Positions 49,446-57,630 are shown, numbered from the stretch's first letter. The stretch is DNA of 64,000 bases from Streptomyces griseocarneus (GCF_014655595.1 NZ_BNBL01000007.1:77909-141908), one strand, 5' to 3'. Translations and numbers: made by a program. The notes: generated from the sequence alone by a model not told the origin.

Positions 49446-49850
49446 TCAGCCCTCGAGCGCCTTGCCCACCCGCCGCGAGACGGTGAACTCGTACAGGTCC
49501 AGTACCCCCGGCGGCTCGGCCAGCCCCGGGCCGCCGGCCCGCACCCAGGCCGCGATGTCCGCCAGCGCCTCGTCGTCGTTGACCAGGCCGAGCCATACGG
49601 GCCGGCCCCCGGCCGCCCGGCCCGCCGCGGATGGCTGCACCACCATCACGTTCGCCTGGTCGCACACGTCCAGGCACTCCGACGCCCGCACCGGCGCCGC
49701 GTCTCCCACGGCCCGGCGCAGCCGTCCGATCTGCCCGGCGTGGTCGACCCCGGGCACCTTGCCCGGATCGCCGCAGCAGCAGCCCCGGCACACCGTGATG
49801 CGGCAGGGCGCGGCGGAAGGGGCGGGAACGCGGGCACTGTTGGAGATCAT
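49446..49850 (-). CDS. Thioredoxin-like [2Fe-2S] ferredoxin-domain protein
   Basis: 134 residues. The Cys pattern ITVCRGCCCGDPGK … CLDVCDQANVMVVQP fits the TRX-like [2Fe-2S] ferredoxin fold (first cysteines near residue 20, the second pair about 55 residues later). The C-terminal part (WLGLVNDDEALADIAAWV, DLYEFTVSRRVGKALEG) is typical of this (2Fe-2S) ferredoxin-domain family. ATG 49850 is chosen; an in-frame GTG at 49868 is possible. Divergence from nothing and convergence with the amine oxidase suggest a free-standing electron carrier. Partner unknown. Confidence 0.75.
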   Translation of the reverse strand: MISNSARVPAPSAAPCRITVCRGCCCGDPGKVPGVDHAGQIGRLRRAVGDAAPVRASECLDVCDQANVMVVQPSAAGRAAGGRPVWLGLVNDDEALADIAAWVRAGGPGLAEPPGVLDLYEFTVSRRVGKALEG

Positions 49851-49909
49851 CCGGCAGATGATACGCACGGCGTGCGAACGGCCTTCCGGCCCGTGCGCGA
49901 CCGTGCGCC

Positions 49910-50698
49910 TCAGGCGAACTCCGGTTCCGCCGTGGCCGGACCGCCCAGGGCGTCGCGGCGGCGGGGCATCCGCAGGGTGACCATCCGGCGCCAGCCGCCG
50001 AGGCGTTCGTAGGCGTACAGCGCGTGGATGCCCGCCGCGAGGGTGGCCGACTTCGCCCGGGGCCAGCGCAGGATGCCGCCCATGCGGGCCATGACGGCGA
50101 GGCTGACGTCACGGTAGATCGTGATCTCGGCGAGCGCGCTCTCGCGCAGCAGGTCCCGGATCAGCCGCCCGTGGCCCGCCGCGGCCAGGCGCAGCAGCTC
50201 CTCGTGGCAGTAGGCGAGGTGGTTGACCTCGTCCTGGCAGATCATCCGGAGGGCCCTGCCGATCTCCGGATGGTCGCCGAAGTGCGCGGTGAGCATGTTC
50301 ATCTGGTCGGAGGCGCGCTGCTCGGTGACCCGGCTGTGGGCGAGGTAGGCGATGACGTCGCGCTCGGTCAGCGGGGCGTCGGCGCGGAGCTTGGCGTGCG
50401 GCAGGCCGATGCCCCGGCGCTCGAGGATCATCGTGTAGTCGGTCTCCGGCGGGACGTCGACGGGCGGCAGGCCGCGCTTGCGCAGCAGGGCCTCGAAGAT
50501 CCGGCCGTGCTTGTCCTCGTCCGCGCCGTGCCGGGCGATCCTGGGGGCGAGCTCCCGCTGGCTCTCCGGCACCAGGGCTGCGATGCGGCCGTTCTCCCAG
50601 CCGCCCTGGTGCTCGCCGCTCGCGGCGATGGAGCAGAACAGCCGGTAGGAGTCGTCGTTGTCGAGGATCTCCTGGAACAGACTTCTGGCCGTGAGCAT
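49910..50698 (-). CDS. Ferritin-like diiron-carboxylate domain protein
   Basis: 262 residues, all-helical. Two carboxylate/His sets suggest a diiron four-helix bundle: ARHGADEDKHGRIFEALL and ICQDEVNHLAYCHEELL (the E/ExxH-like pattern twice). The region TEQRASDQMNMLTAHFGDH links them. ATG 50698 follows GGAGGTGAC at 7 bp, a strong ribosome-binding site that decides the start. A perfect dyad lies 17–34 bp upstream of the start. It may store iron or act as an oxygenase/oxidase. The Arg-rich end suggests no membrane role. Confidence 0.82.
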   Translation of the reverse strand: MLTARSLFQEILDNDDSYRLFCSIAASGEHQGGWENGRIAALVPESQRELAPRIARHGADEDKHGRIFEALLRKRGLPPVDVPPETDYTMILERRGIGLPHAKLRADAPLTERDVIAYLAHSRVTEQRASDQMNMLTAHFGDHPEIGRALRMICQDEVNHLAYCHEELLRLAAAGHGRLIRDLLRESALAEITIYRDVSLAVMARMGGILRWPRAKSATLAAGIHALYAYERLGGWRRMVTLRMPRRRDALGGPATAEPEFA

Positions 50699-50714
50699 GG
50701 CCGTCACCTCCGTA

Positions 50715-50732
50715 GGCACTCAGTCAAGTGCC
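50715..50732. promoter_or_regulatory. Dyad GGCACT-N6-AGTGCC upstream of the ferritin-like gene
   Basis: Perfect 6-bp arms, spacer CAGTCA, 17–34 bp before ATG 50698, partly overlapping where the ribosome-binding-site leader begins. Candidate operator for a homodimeric regulator. Confidence 0.5.
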
Positions 50733-50803
50733 CCGCATGGGGCGCGGCAATCAGGGGCCGCCGCGCGCTCGGCCGAACGGAGGATTTCGTACGGAGATTC
50801 ACC

Positions 50804-50834
50804 GTGCGCCCGGCGCGTAACCGCCGGGGCGCAC
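50804..50834. terminator. Hairpin downstream of the LLM oxidoreductase gene
   Basis: GTGCGCCCGGC, 8-nt loop, GCCGGGGCGCAC: an 11-bp stem with one bulged base, 78 bp past the LLM stop on its strand. No T-run. Confidence 0.5.
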
Positions 50835-50911
50835 GGGCGTTGTGCTCGGTGTCGGCCGTGGCGGGGAAGACGACCCCCGAGCCCCCACCACGGCCGCGGC
50901 CCCTCCCGGCG

Positions 50912-51970
50912 TTACGCCAGGCCGGCCCGCTCGAGGGCCTCGACGCCGGTGCGCAGGCCCGCGATCCGCTCGTCCAGAGTGAATCCCGCCGGGGCCAGCG
51001 ACAGGGTGGTCACGCCGGCGTCGGCGTAGGCCTGCATCCGGTCGGCGATGCGCTCCACGCCGCCCAGCAGGGCGGTGGAGTCGATCAGCTCGCGCGGCAC
51101 GGCCGCGGCGGCGCCCGCCTTGTCGCCGGAGAGGTACTTCTCCTGGATCTCGGCCGCCTCCTTCTCGTATCCCATGCGGCGCGCGAGCTTGTTGTAGAAG
51201 TTCTGCTTCGCGCTGCCCATGCCGCCCACGTAGAGGGCGGTGTACGGGCGGAAGATGTCGGCGAGCGCGTCGACGTCGTCGCCCACGGCCATGGGGACGG
51301 TCGGCGCGACGTCGAAGCCCTCGAGGTCCTTGCCCGCCTTGGCGCGGCCGGCCCGCAGGGCGCCCAGGGTGGTCTCCTCGGCGTGCTCCGGGGCGAAGAA
51401 GATGAGCAGGGCGCCGTCGGCGATCTCGCCGGTCTGCTCCAGGTTCTTCGGCCCGATGGCCGCGATGTACAGCGGGATGCGCTCGCGCACCGGGTGCACG
51501 GTGAGCTTGATGGGCTTGCCGGGGCCGCCCGGCAGCGGCAGCGTCCAGTGCTCGCCGTCGTGGGTGACGCGCTCGCGGGCCATGGCCTTGCGGACGATCT
51601 CGACGTACTCGCGGGTGCGGGCGAGCGGCTTGTCGAACTTCACGCCGTACCAGCCCTCGGAGACCTGCGGGCCCGAGACGCCGAGGCCGAGGCGGAAGCG
51701 GCCGCCGGAGAGCGAGTCGAGGGTGGCGGCGGTCATCGCCGTCATGGTGGGCGTGCGGGCGGGGATCTGGAAGATCGCCGAGCCGACGTCGATCCGCTCG
51801 GTCTGCGCCGCGACCCAGGACAGCACGGTCGGCGCGTCGGAGCCGTACGCCTCGGCCGCCCAGCAGACCGCGTAGCCCAGGCGGTCGGCCTCGCGGGCGA
51901 CGGCGAGGTTGTCCGCGTCCATCCCGGCTCCCCAGTAGCCGAGGTTGATTCCGAGCCTCATCCGACTCAT
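50912..51970 (-). CDS. LLM-class F420-dependent oxidoreductase
   Basis: 352 residues, luciferase-like TIM-barrel flavin/F420 enzyme. The N-terminal MRLGINLGYWGAGM and NLAVAREADRLGYAVCWAAEAYGSDAPTVL are followed by IPARTPTMTAMTAATLDSLSGGRFRLGLGVSGPQVSEGWYG, the cofactor-binding segment of F420-dependent oxidoreductases in actinobacteria. ATG 51970 is preceded by AAGGGG; ATG 51961 and GTG 51979 are alternatives. A perfect TTACTGATCAGTAA palindrome lies 13 bp upstream of the start. Redox role, substrate unknown. Confidence 0.9.
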   Translation of the reverse strand: MSRMRLGINLGYWGAGMDADNLAVAREADRLGYAVCWAAEAYGSDAPTVLSWVAAQTERIDVGSAIFQIPARTPTMTAMTAATLDSLSGGRFRLGLGVSGPQVSEGWYGVKFDKPLARTREYVEIVRKAMARERVTHDGEHWTLPLPGGPGKPIKLTVHPVRERIPLYIAAIGPKNLEQTGEIADGALLIFFAPEHAEETTLGALRAGRAKAGKDLEGFDVAPTVPMAVGDDVDALADIFRPYTALYVGGMGSAKQNFYNKLARRMGYEKEAAEIQEKYLSGDKAGAAAAVPRELIDSTALLGGVERIADRMQAYADAGVTTLSLAPAGFTLDERIAGLRTGVEALERAGLA

Positions 51971-51982
51971 CCGGGGCACCCC

Positions 51983-51996
51983 TTACTGATCAGTAA
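51983..51996. promoter_or_regulatory. Perfect palindrome TTACTGATCAGTAA before the LLM gene
   Basis: 14-bp exact palindrome with the TTACT…AGTAA shape common for TetR-family operators, immediately upstream of the LLM ribosome-binding site. It would block elongation or initiation when bound. No TetR gene is adjacent. Confidence 0.6.
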
Positions 51997-52110
51997 CGTC
52001 GTCGTTGCGGGGACTCTAGCGCGCCCGCCGGGGGTACGTCATCGGCGAGTTGTCCACAGGCGGTGGCGGCATGGCGACGCGTCGCGGCCCGGACAGTAAT
52101 CTCAGCGCTC

Positions 52111-53094
52111 ATGGAACAAAGGCATCTCGGCCGCACGGGCCTGCGGGTATCCCGGCTCGGGCTCGGCACCCTCACCTGGGGCCGGGACACCGGGGAGCAC
52201 GACGCCGCCGAGCAGCTCAAGACGTTCCGGGACGCGGGCGGCACGCTCATCGACACCGCCGACGTCTACGCCGACGGGGGCGCCGAGTATCTCCTGGGCC
52301 GGCTGCTGCGGGACCTCGTCCCGCGCCGGGACGTCGTGATCGCGACCAAGGCCGGCAGCGTCCTGGACCCCCGGCGGCGGGTCGACTGCTCCCGGGGCCA
52401 CCTGCTCGCGGCCCTCGACGCCTCACTGGACCGGCTGGGCACCGACTACGTGGACGTGTGGCAGATACACGCCTATGACCCGGCCACACCCGTCGAGGAG
52501 ACGCTGCAGGCCATCGACCTCGCGGTCGGCAGCGGCCGGGCCCGCTACGCCGGCGTCTCCAACTTCTGCGGCTGGCAGCTCGCCAAGGCCGCCACGTGGC
52601 AGCTCGCCGCGCCGGGCTCGCGCACCCGGCTGGCCTGCACGCAGATGGAGTACTCCCTGCTGCAGCGCGGCATCGAGCGCGAGGTGCTGCCCGCCGCCCG
52701 CGACCTGGGGCTCGGCGTGCTGCCCTCCTCGCCGCTGGGCCGGGGCGTGCTGACGGGCAAGTACCGCCGCTCCACCCCGTCCGACTCCCGCGCCGCCTCC
52801 GAGCATCTGGCGCCCTTCGTCGAGCCCTACCTCGACGAGACGGCGACCCGCATCGTCGACGCCGTCGCCACGGCCGCCGACGGCCTGGCCACGACGTCCC
52901 TGCAGGTGGCCCTCGCCTGGATCCGCGACCGCCCCGGGGTCGTCGCCCCCATCGTCGGCGCCCGCACGGCGCGGCAGCTCGGAGAGGCACTGTCAGTGGA
53001 GGCCCTTACGCTTCCGGACGAGATCTGCCAGGCGCTCGACGACGTGTCGGCGCCCGTGCACCGCTACCCGGACCAGGACTGGAGCACGCTGTGA
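52111..53094 (+). CDS. Aldo/keto reductase
   Basis: 327 residues, NADPH-dependent TIM-barrel reductase. The catalytic tetrad is Asp49 and Tyr53 (DTADVYADG), Lys80 (IATKAG) and His120 (QIHAYD). The signature MEYSLLQRGIEREVLPAARDLGLGVLPSSPLGRGVLTGKY matches the YhdN/AKR11-type branch. A TAATCT −10 sits about 9 bp before ATG 52111, so the mRNA is probably leaderless. The stop overlaps the RecD2-like start in a GTGA, so the two are cotranscribed. Substrate unknown. Confidence 0.93.
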   Translation: MEQRHLGRTGLRVSRLGLGTLTWGRDTGEHDAAEQLKTFRDAGGTLIDTADVYADGGAEYLLGRLLRDLVPRRDVVIATKAGSVLDPRRRVDCSRGHLLAALDASLDRLGTDYVDVWQIHAYDPATPVEETLQAIDLAVGSGRARYAGVSNFCGWQLAKAATWQLAAPGSRTRLACTQMEYSLLQRGIEREVLPAARDLGLGVLPSSPLGRGVLTGKYRRSTPSDSRAASEHLAPFVEPYLDETATRIVDAVATAADGLATTSLQVALAWIRDRPGVVAPIVGARTARQLGEALSVEALTLPDEICQALDDVSAPVHRYPDQDWSTL

Positions 53095-55193
53095 ACGACG
53101 ACCGCCTTGCCGGCGAGGCCGCCGACGCGGCCACTACGGTGGCCGCCGAGGAAGGCGGCGGGCCGGGCACGCCCCCGGGCCCGGACGGGCCCGCCGGGCC
53201 GAGCGCGTCCACCGAGCCGGGTGCGTCCGGCGGTACGGACGAGGGTGCACCGGAGTCCGCCCCGGGATCCGCTCCGGAGCCCGGTCCGGCCGCCGAGGAG
53301 CCGGGGGCGGGCCGGCGGTCCGCCGTCGCCGAGGCGCTCGCCGCGGCCGTGCGGGCCGTGGAGAGCGGGGAGCGCCCGGCCGCGTCGTTCTTCAACGAGC
53401 CGAAGCCCGCCCCGCGTCCCGCACGGACCGCGCGCCCCGCGCCGGCCCCGCGCGCGGCCGCCGCGCCGCCCGCCCGGGCCGCGGTCATCGCGCCCAGCGC
53501 CGAGCTGACCGAGGTGCTCGCCGCCGGCGGGGCACCGGAGCAACTGGCCGGGCAGGTCGCCGCGACGCTCGGCGAACACGCCGCCGAGGCCCTGCGGGAG
53601 GACCCGTGGCGGCTGCTGGCCGTGCCGGGCGTGCGGCCCGAGCAGGCGGACGGCTTCGCGCGGGCGCTGCTCGGGGCCGAGTGCGGACCGGGGGACGAGC
53701 GGCGGGCACGGGCCCTGGTCGTATGGCTGCTGGAGCGCGCCGCTCTCGCGGGGCACACGGTGCTCGAGTCCTCGGCCCTGCGCTCCGAGCTCGCCCGGCG
53801 CTCCGTACCGGACGCGGACGAGGCGCTGCAGAGCGCCGTCGCCGAGGGCTCGGTGCTCGTCTTCCGCGAGGGACCCGAGCCCGAGGAGACGGAGGAGGGC
53901 GAGGAAAGCACGGAGCCGGTCCGGCTGCTGATGGGCCTGGACCGCTGCGCCATGGCCGAGGAGAGCCTCGCCGACGGCCTGGCCCGCCTGGCGAACGCCG
54001 TCGGCCGGGACGAGGACCCCGCCGGCTGGGAGGAGGCCGCCGCCGGCGCGCCCTCACCGTCGGCCGCCGAGCTGATCCGTGCCGTCGCGGCCGCCGGCCT
54101 GGTCACCCACAGCGGCGGGGAGGCCGCCCGGGCCGAGCCCGCCGCGCTGATCGCCGCCGCCGAGGGCCTGGGCCTGCGGGCCTGCGCCGCGGCGCACACC
54201 GAGGACGGCCGCCGGCGGCTGGCCGGGCTCGGCGTCACCGACGCCGTGACCGTGGCCGGCCTGCTCTCCGGCCGCGAGGGCCCGGGGCGCGACGAGGACG
54301 GCACCCTGGCCCTGGACGTCCTGGCCGTCCTGGACGCCCCCCAGCTGGACGTGGAGACGGCCGCCCTGCTCGTGGAGTCGCTCGCGGACGGCACCCGGCT
54401 CGTCCTCTCCGGAGACCCGGGCGTCCTGTGGTCCGCGGGACCGGGCCGCGTGTTCGCGGACGTCGTGGCGTCCCGTACGTGCCCGGCCGTCGTCTCCCGC
54501 ACCCCCGACCCGGGCCCCGTCGGCGAGCTGGTCTCGGGCATCGCCGTCGGCGAGCTCCAGCAGGTCGACGCCCCCGGCAAGGAGGTCGTGATCGTTCCCG
54601 TGCGGGACCCGGGCGAGGCGGTGCACCGCACCGTGCAGCTCGTCGCGGACTCCGTCCCGCGCGCCATCGGCGTGCCCGCCGACCGCACCCAGATCATCAC
54701 CCCCGGGCACGGCGGCCCGGCCGGCACCCGCGCGCTCAACGCGGCGCTCAAGGAACGGCTCAACCCCGGCCCCGGCCGGTTCGGCGGCTTCGACCCGGGT
54801 GACCGCGTCGCGTACGTGCCGGCGCCCGGCCGGATGGTCCCCGGCACCGTGGTCTCGGCGGACGCGGAGGGGCTGCGGCTGGACTGCGGCGGTACGCCCG
54901 TGGTCGTACCGCCGGCCCGGGTGCCCGAGGAGGTGCGCCACGGCTGGGCCGTGACCGCCCACCAGGCCGTCGGGACGCGCTGGGAGGCCGCCGTGGTGGT
55001 GCTGCCGGGCGACGCCGCGTCCACGCTGACCCGGTCGTGGGTCTACACGGCGTTCAGCCGGGGCGAGCGGCATCTGTCGGTCGTGCACGGCGTGGACCAG
55101 GCGCTCGCCCGCGCGGTCGCCGAGGTGCCGGCCACGGCGCGCGACACCCGGCTGCGGACGCTGCTGGAGGCCCAGCTCCGGCCCGCCGGCTGA
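53091..55193 (+). CDS. RecD2-like helicase relative lacking ATPase motifs (HhH-domain protein)
   Basis: 700 residues. A low-complexity acidic/Pro-Ala N-terminus (~1–135) precedes a RecD2-type helix-hairpin-helix region (ALREDPWRLLAVPGVRPEQADGFARALLGAECGPGDERRARALVVWLLERAALAGHTVL). The following helicase core lines up with RecD2, but the Walker A position is THSGGEAARAEP (~residue 339) instead of GGPGTGKT. Walker B reads VLAVLDAPQLD (~414) with the catalytic Glu replaced by Ala. LVLSGDPGVLWSAGPGRVFADV and the C-terminal HQAVGTRWEAAVVVLP, SWVYTAFSRGERHLSVVHG keep RecD motif shapes. So it is probably a DNA-binding or structural protein without helicase activity. GTG 53091 overlaps the AKR stop. 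Confidence 0.82.
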   Translation: MNDDRLAGEAADAATTVAAEEGGGPGTPPGPDGPAGPSASTEPGASGGTDEGAPESAPGSAPEPGPAAEEPGAGRRSAVAEALAAAVRAVESGERPAASFFNEPKPAPRPARTARPAPAPRAAAAPPARAAVIAPSAELTEVLAAGGAPEQLAGQVAATLGEHAAEALREDPWRLLAVPGVRPEQADGFARALLGAECGPGDERRARALVVWLLERAALAGHTVLESSALRSELARRSVPDADEALQSAVAEGSVLVFREGPEPEETEEGEESTEPVRLLMGLDRCAMAEESLADGLARLANAVGRDEDPAGWEEAAAGAPSPSAAELIRAVAAAGLVTHSGGEAARAEPAALIAAAEGLGLRACAAAHTEDGRRRLAGLGVTDAVTVAGLLSGREGPGRDEDGTLALDVLAVLDAPQLDVETAALLVESLADGTRLVLSGDPGVLWSAGPGRVFADVVASRTCPAVVSRTPDPGPVGELVSGIAVGELQQVDAPGKEVVIVPVRDPGEAVHRTVQLVADSVPRAIGVPADRTQIITPGHGGPAGTRALNAALKERLNPGPGRFGGFDPGDRVAYVPAPGRMVPGTVVSADAEGLRLDCGGTPVVVPPARVPEEVRHGWAVTAHQAVGTRWEAAVVVLPGDAASTLTRSWVYTAFSRGERHLSVVHGVDQALARAVAEVPATARDTRLRTLLEAQLRPAG

Positions 55194-55219
55194 CCGGCGC
55201 CCGCCCCGGGGGCCGCCGG
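55194..55219. terminator. Hairpin between convergent RecD2-like and acidic-protein genes
   Basis: CCGGCG (55194–55199) pairs with CGCCGG (55214–55219), with further C4/G4 pairing inside. It begins directly after the TGA stop of the RecD2-like gene. Confidence 0.5.
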
Positions 55220-55241
55220 GCCTCCGGGACGGGCTGCCGGA

Positions 55242-56021
55242 TCACCGCTTGGACGCGCGCACGCCCCTGGTGCCGGTGCCGTCCTCCTCGTCGTCCCCGT
55301 CGAGGTCCAGCTCGTCGTCCTCGTCGTCGATGCCGTCGTCGTCCAGCCCCTCGGCGTCCTCGAGGTCGTCGTCGGGATCGTCGGGGTCGCCGAGACCGGC
55401 CTCCTCGTCGAAGACGGCGCTGACGTCGAAGCGGCAGACGACCCGCTGGGCGTCCGGCTGCTCGAACGGCGTGGACAGCCACTCGCCGGGCTCGGCGGGC
55501 TCGTCCGCCGCCGCCACCCACAGCGTGGAGTCGCCCTCCTCCAGGCCGAACTCCTTGTGCCGGGAGGCGATCTCGTCCGGTTCGTACTCCCCGAAGAGCA
55601 CGCCGAGGGCGGTGTGGACGTTGTGGCCCGCGCCGCCGGGGGCGCCCGCGCCGGTGTCCGTGTCGGCGTCGGGATCGAGGTCGGCGACGCGCTGGGCCTG
55701 GGCGAGCAGACGCTGGGGCTCGACCACGGCGTAGTCCCTGCGGATCAGCACGCTGAGCGCGCTGGGCTCCTCGGGACCGGCGTAGGCGGGCAGCGCGTCG
55801 TCCCCGGGGATCTCGAAGGGGGTGACCTCGTCGTAGGCGTCGTAGAGCAGCTCGTCGTACGCCTCGGCTGTCGCGGCCAGCTCGTTGAACGCGGCGTAAA
55901 CGGCCGGGTCGTCCTCCCCCGAACGGCGTTCGACGGCCTCGAGGTGGCGGTCCAGAGCGGCTTTGACCGCCTCGGCGGCGGCCCGTACCTCGGCAGCGGT
56001 TGGCTGCGCAGCATCAGACAT
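55242..56021 (-). CDS. Acidic hypothetical protein
   Basis: 259 residues. Most of the protein looks folded (helix EVRAAAEAVKAALDRHLEAVERRSGEDDPAVYAAFNELAATAEAYDELLYDAYDEV, β-like LSVLIRRDYAVVEPQRLL, HTALGVLFGEYEPDEIASRHKEFGLEEGDSTLWVAA). The last ~50 residues are a very acidic run rich in Asp/Glu. I recognise it as a conserved actinomycete hypothetical but not its role. ATG 56021. It is divergent from DUF5703 by only 47 bp. Confidence 0.75.
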   Translation of the reverse strand: MSDAAQPTAAEVRAAAEAVKAALDRHLEAVERRSGEDDPAVYAAFNELAATAEAYDELLYDAYDEVTPFEIPGDDALPAYAGPEEPSALSVLIRRDYAVVEPQRLLAQAQRVADLDPDADTDTGAGAPGGAGHNVHTALGVLFGEYEPDEIASRHKEFGLEEGDSTLWVAAADEPAEPGEWLSTPFEQPDAQRVVCRFDVSAVFDEEAGLGDPDDPDDDLEDAEGLDDDGIDDEDDELDLDGDDEEDGTGTRGVRASKR

Positions 56022-56068
56022 AGTGCAGACGCTATCCGCACCGGGCCCGTTCCCGCACAATAGATGCG

Positions 56069-56257
56069 ATGCCGGAATACGAATTCTGTGATGTGTATGT
56101 GCCCCGGGGCGTCTCCCGGAAGGCCGCCACGCGACTGCTGACCGACCACGCCGAGTACGGACACTGGGAGTTGGACCGACTACGCCTCTATCCGGACGGC
56201 AGCCGCAGGGCGCGGCTGCGCCGCCGGATCATCCGCCAGATCCGGGCGACCTGGTGA
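56069..56257 (+). CDS. DUF5703-family small protein
   Basis: 62 residues: an aromatic/Asp start (MPEYEFCDVYVPRGVS) then a helix and a basic tail (RRARLRRRIIRQIRATW), the usual length and shape of DUF5703 in streptomycetes. Function unknown. A CACAATAG −10-like sequence lies directly before ATG 56069, so a leaderless mRNA is possible. A strong bidirectional terminator follows. Confidence 0.8.
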   Translation: MPEYEFCDVYVPRGVSRKAATRLLTDHAEYGHWELDRLRLYPDGSRRARLRRRIIRQIRATW

Positions 56258-56301
56258 CCGGGTGAACGCGTCGGCCGGGTGACGGCGTGCCGGAACGCGT
56301 C

Positions 56302-56337
56302 AGGGAGCGGGCCCCGCGACCGCGGGACCCGCTCCCT
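56302..56337. terminator. Strong bidirectional terminator between DUF5703 and long chaplin genes
   Basis: AGGGAGCGGG, C, CCCGCG, 2-nt loop AC, CGCGGG, A, CCCGCTCCCT: 16 paired bases with one internal mismatch, in the 133-bp gap between convergent genes. Confidence 0.75.
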
Positions 56338-56390
56338 GTGTGTCCTCGGGCCGGCTGCCCGTCCTTCAGGCCGGGCAGCCCCTGCCGTCC

Positions 56391-57233
56391 TCAGCCCTGG
56401 GCGCCGCGCGCACGGCGGTAGAGCATGGCACCGCCGAGCAGCAGGCCCGCGCTGGCCGCGCCGGCCGCGCCGAGCTGGCCCGCGCCGGTGTGCGCGAGCT
56501 CGGCGGCCTGCTGGGCCACCGTCGCCGGGCGGTGCTCGGAGCCGGCCGCCGCCGGAGCCATGTGCGCGTCCTTGACCTCCATGGCCGGCTTGGCCTGGTG
56601 GTCGCCGGGCGCGCCCGGGTGACCGGCCGGCTGGCCGTGGTGGTCGGCCGGCTTGTGGCCGGGCTTCACCTCGCCGGGCTTGCCGTGGTGGCCGCCGGGC
56701 TTGTGCTCGTGGCCGCCCGGGTGACCGGGCTTGTCGCCGTGCGGCGGCTTGTGGCCCTGGTCGTGCCCGTGGTCGTGGCCGTGGCCGCCCGGGTGGGCGT
56801 GGCCGTCGTTGGCGCACTGGTTGCCGGTGGCCGGGTTGCCGATGCCGACGACGTTGACGCTGTTGCCGCACGCGTTGACCGGGATGCTCACCGGGACCTG
56901 CGCGGTGTTGCCGGAGAGCACACCGGGCGAGCCGGTGGTCCGGCCGTTCGCCAGCGCGCCGCCCTTGTGGCCGTCGTGGCCGTGGCCGCCGCCGTTGACG
57001 CAACGGTTGCCCGTCGCGGGGTTGAGCAGCCCGACCACGTTCACGGTGTTGCCGCAGGCGTTCACCGGCACGTGGACGGGAACCTGGACGGTGTTCCCGG
57101 ACGCGACGCCGGGGGAGTGCGTGGCGGCACCCCGGGCGCCCGAGTCCGCCTGGGCGTATCCGCCGGTGACCGCCGCGATGACCCCACTTGCCGCCGCTGC
57201 CGTGATCAGGCCCTTCTTGGTGACCTGTCGCAT
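56391..57233 (-). CDS. chpC: Long chaplin with two chaplin domains and sortase anchor (ChpC-like)
   Basis: 280 residues, hydrophobic surface protein of aerial hyphae and spores. A signal peptide spans 1–~29 (AQA cut). Two chaplin domains follow (about 39–80 and 101–141), each with the GNTVNVVGLLNPATGN-type core and two Cys (60/78 and 122/140). Next come a His/Gly/Pro/Lys-rich stalk (~142–215), the sortase motif LAHTG (246–250), a membrane helix and the basic tail RRARG. Two domains plus LAxTG define the long chaplins ChpA–C. The short chaplin immediately upstream fits the chpC–chpH arrangement of S. coelicolor. ATG 57233 follows GAGGGGCAAGACGA. Confidence 0.93.
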   Translation of the reverse strand: MRQVTKKGLITAAAASGVIAAVTGGYAQADSGARGAATHSPGVASGNTVQVPVHVPVNACGNTVNVVGLLNPATGNRCVNGGGHGHDGHKGGALANGRTTGSPGVLSGNTAQVPVSIPVNACGNSVNVVGIGNPATGNQCANDGHAHPGGHGHDHGHDQGHKPPHGDKPGHPGGHEHKPGGHHGKPGEVKPGHKPADHHGQPAGHPGAPGDHQAKPAMEVKDAHMAPAAAGSEHRPATVAQQAAELAHTGAGQLGAAGAASAGLLLGGAMLYRRARGAQG

Positions 57234-57321
57234 TTCGTCTTGCCCCTCTGCTGCTTCTTGCCATGCGGAATGCGCAAGGGCGTTGTACTGCGCCCGTGCG
57301 CGGAAAGCTCCGGGTCGAAAG

Positions 57322-57366
57322 CCGGGTGGCTCCGGTGCACATGGCATGTGCCCCGGAGCCACCCGG
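57322..57366. terminator. 45-bp hairpin between short and long chaplin genes
   Basis: CCGGGTGGCTCCGG, T, GCACAT, loop GGC, ATGTGC, C, CCGGAGCCACCCGG: 20 base pairs with one mismatch. It lies 31 bp downstream of the chpH stop, on its strand, and 89 bp upstream of the chpC start. It therefore likely ends chpH transcripts and separates the two genes, or trims a common mRNA. Confidence 0.8.
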
Positions 57367-57396
57367 TTTCAATCCTTCACGGGATGAGACACAACG

Positions 57397-57630
57397 TCAC
57401 TTGTTGACGCAGACGTTGCCCGCGCTGGGGTTGAGCAGCCCGACGACGTTGATCGTGTTGCCACACAGGTTCACCGGCACAGCCACCGGGACCTGGACGA
57501 CGTTGCCCGAGACGACGCCGGGGCTGTTCACAGCAGCGGCCTGAGCACCCCCGCTGGCGGCGGCGATGCCCGCGCCCGCGAGAACGAGACCACTGGTGGC
57601 AGCCGCAGCAGCGACGACCTTCTTGAGCAT
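57397..57630 (-). CDS. chpH: Short chaplin (ChpH-like)
   Basis: 77 residues: a signal peptide (1–~31, ending GGAQA) and one chaplin domain with the disulfide pair Cys56/Cys74 around NTINVVGLLNPSAGN. Short chaplins assemble into amyloid-like fibrils on the hyphal surface and lower surface tension at aerial growth. ATG 57630 follows AAGGAGGAAAC, a very strong ribosome-binding site, as expected for an abundant protein. It sits upstream of the long chaplin on the same strand. Chaplin promoters usually depend on σBldN; I could not find a convincing match by eye. Confidence 0.94.
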   Translation of the reverse strand: MLKKVVAAAAATSGLVLAGAGIAAASGGAQAAAVNSPGVVSGNVVQVPVAVPVNLCGNTINVVGLLNPSAGNVCVNK

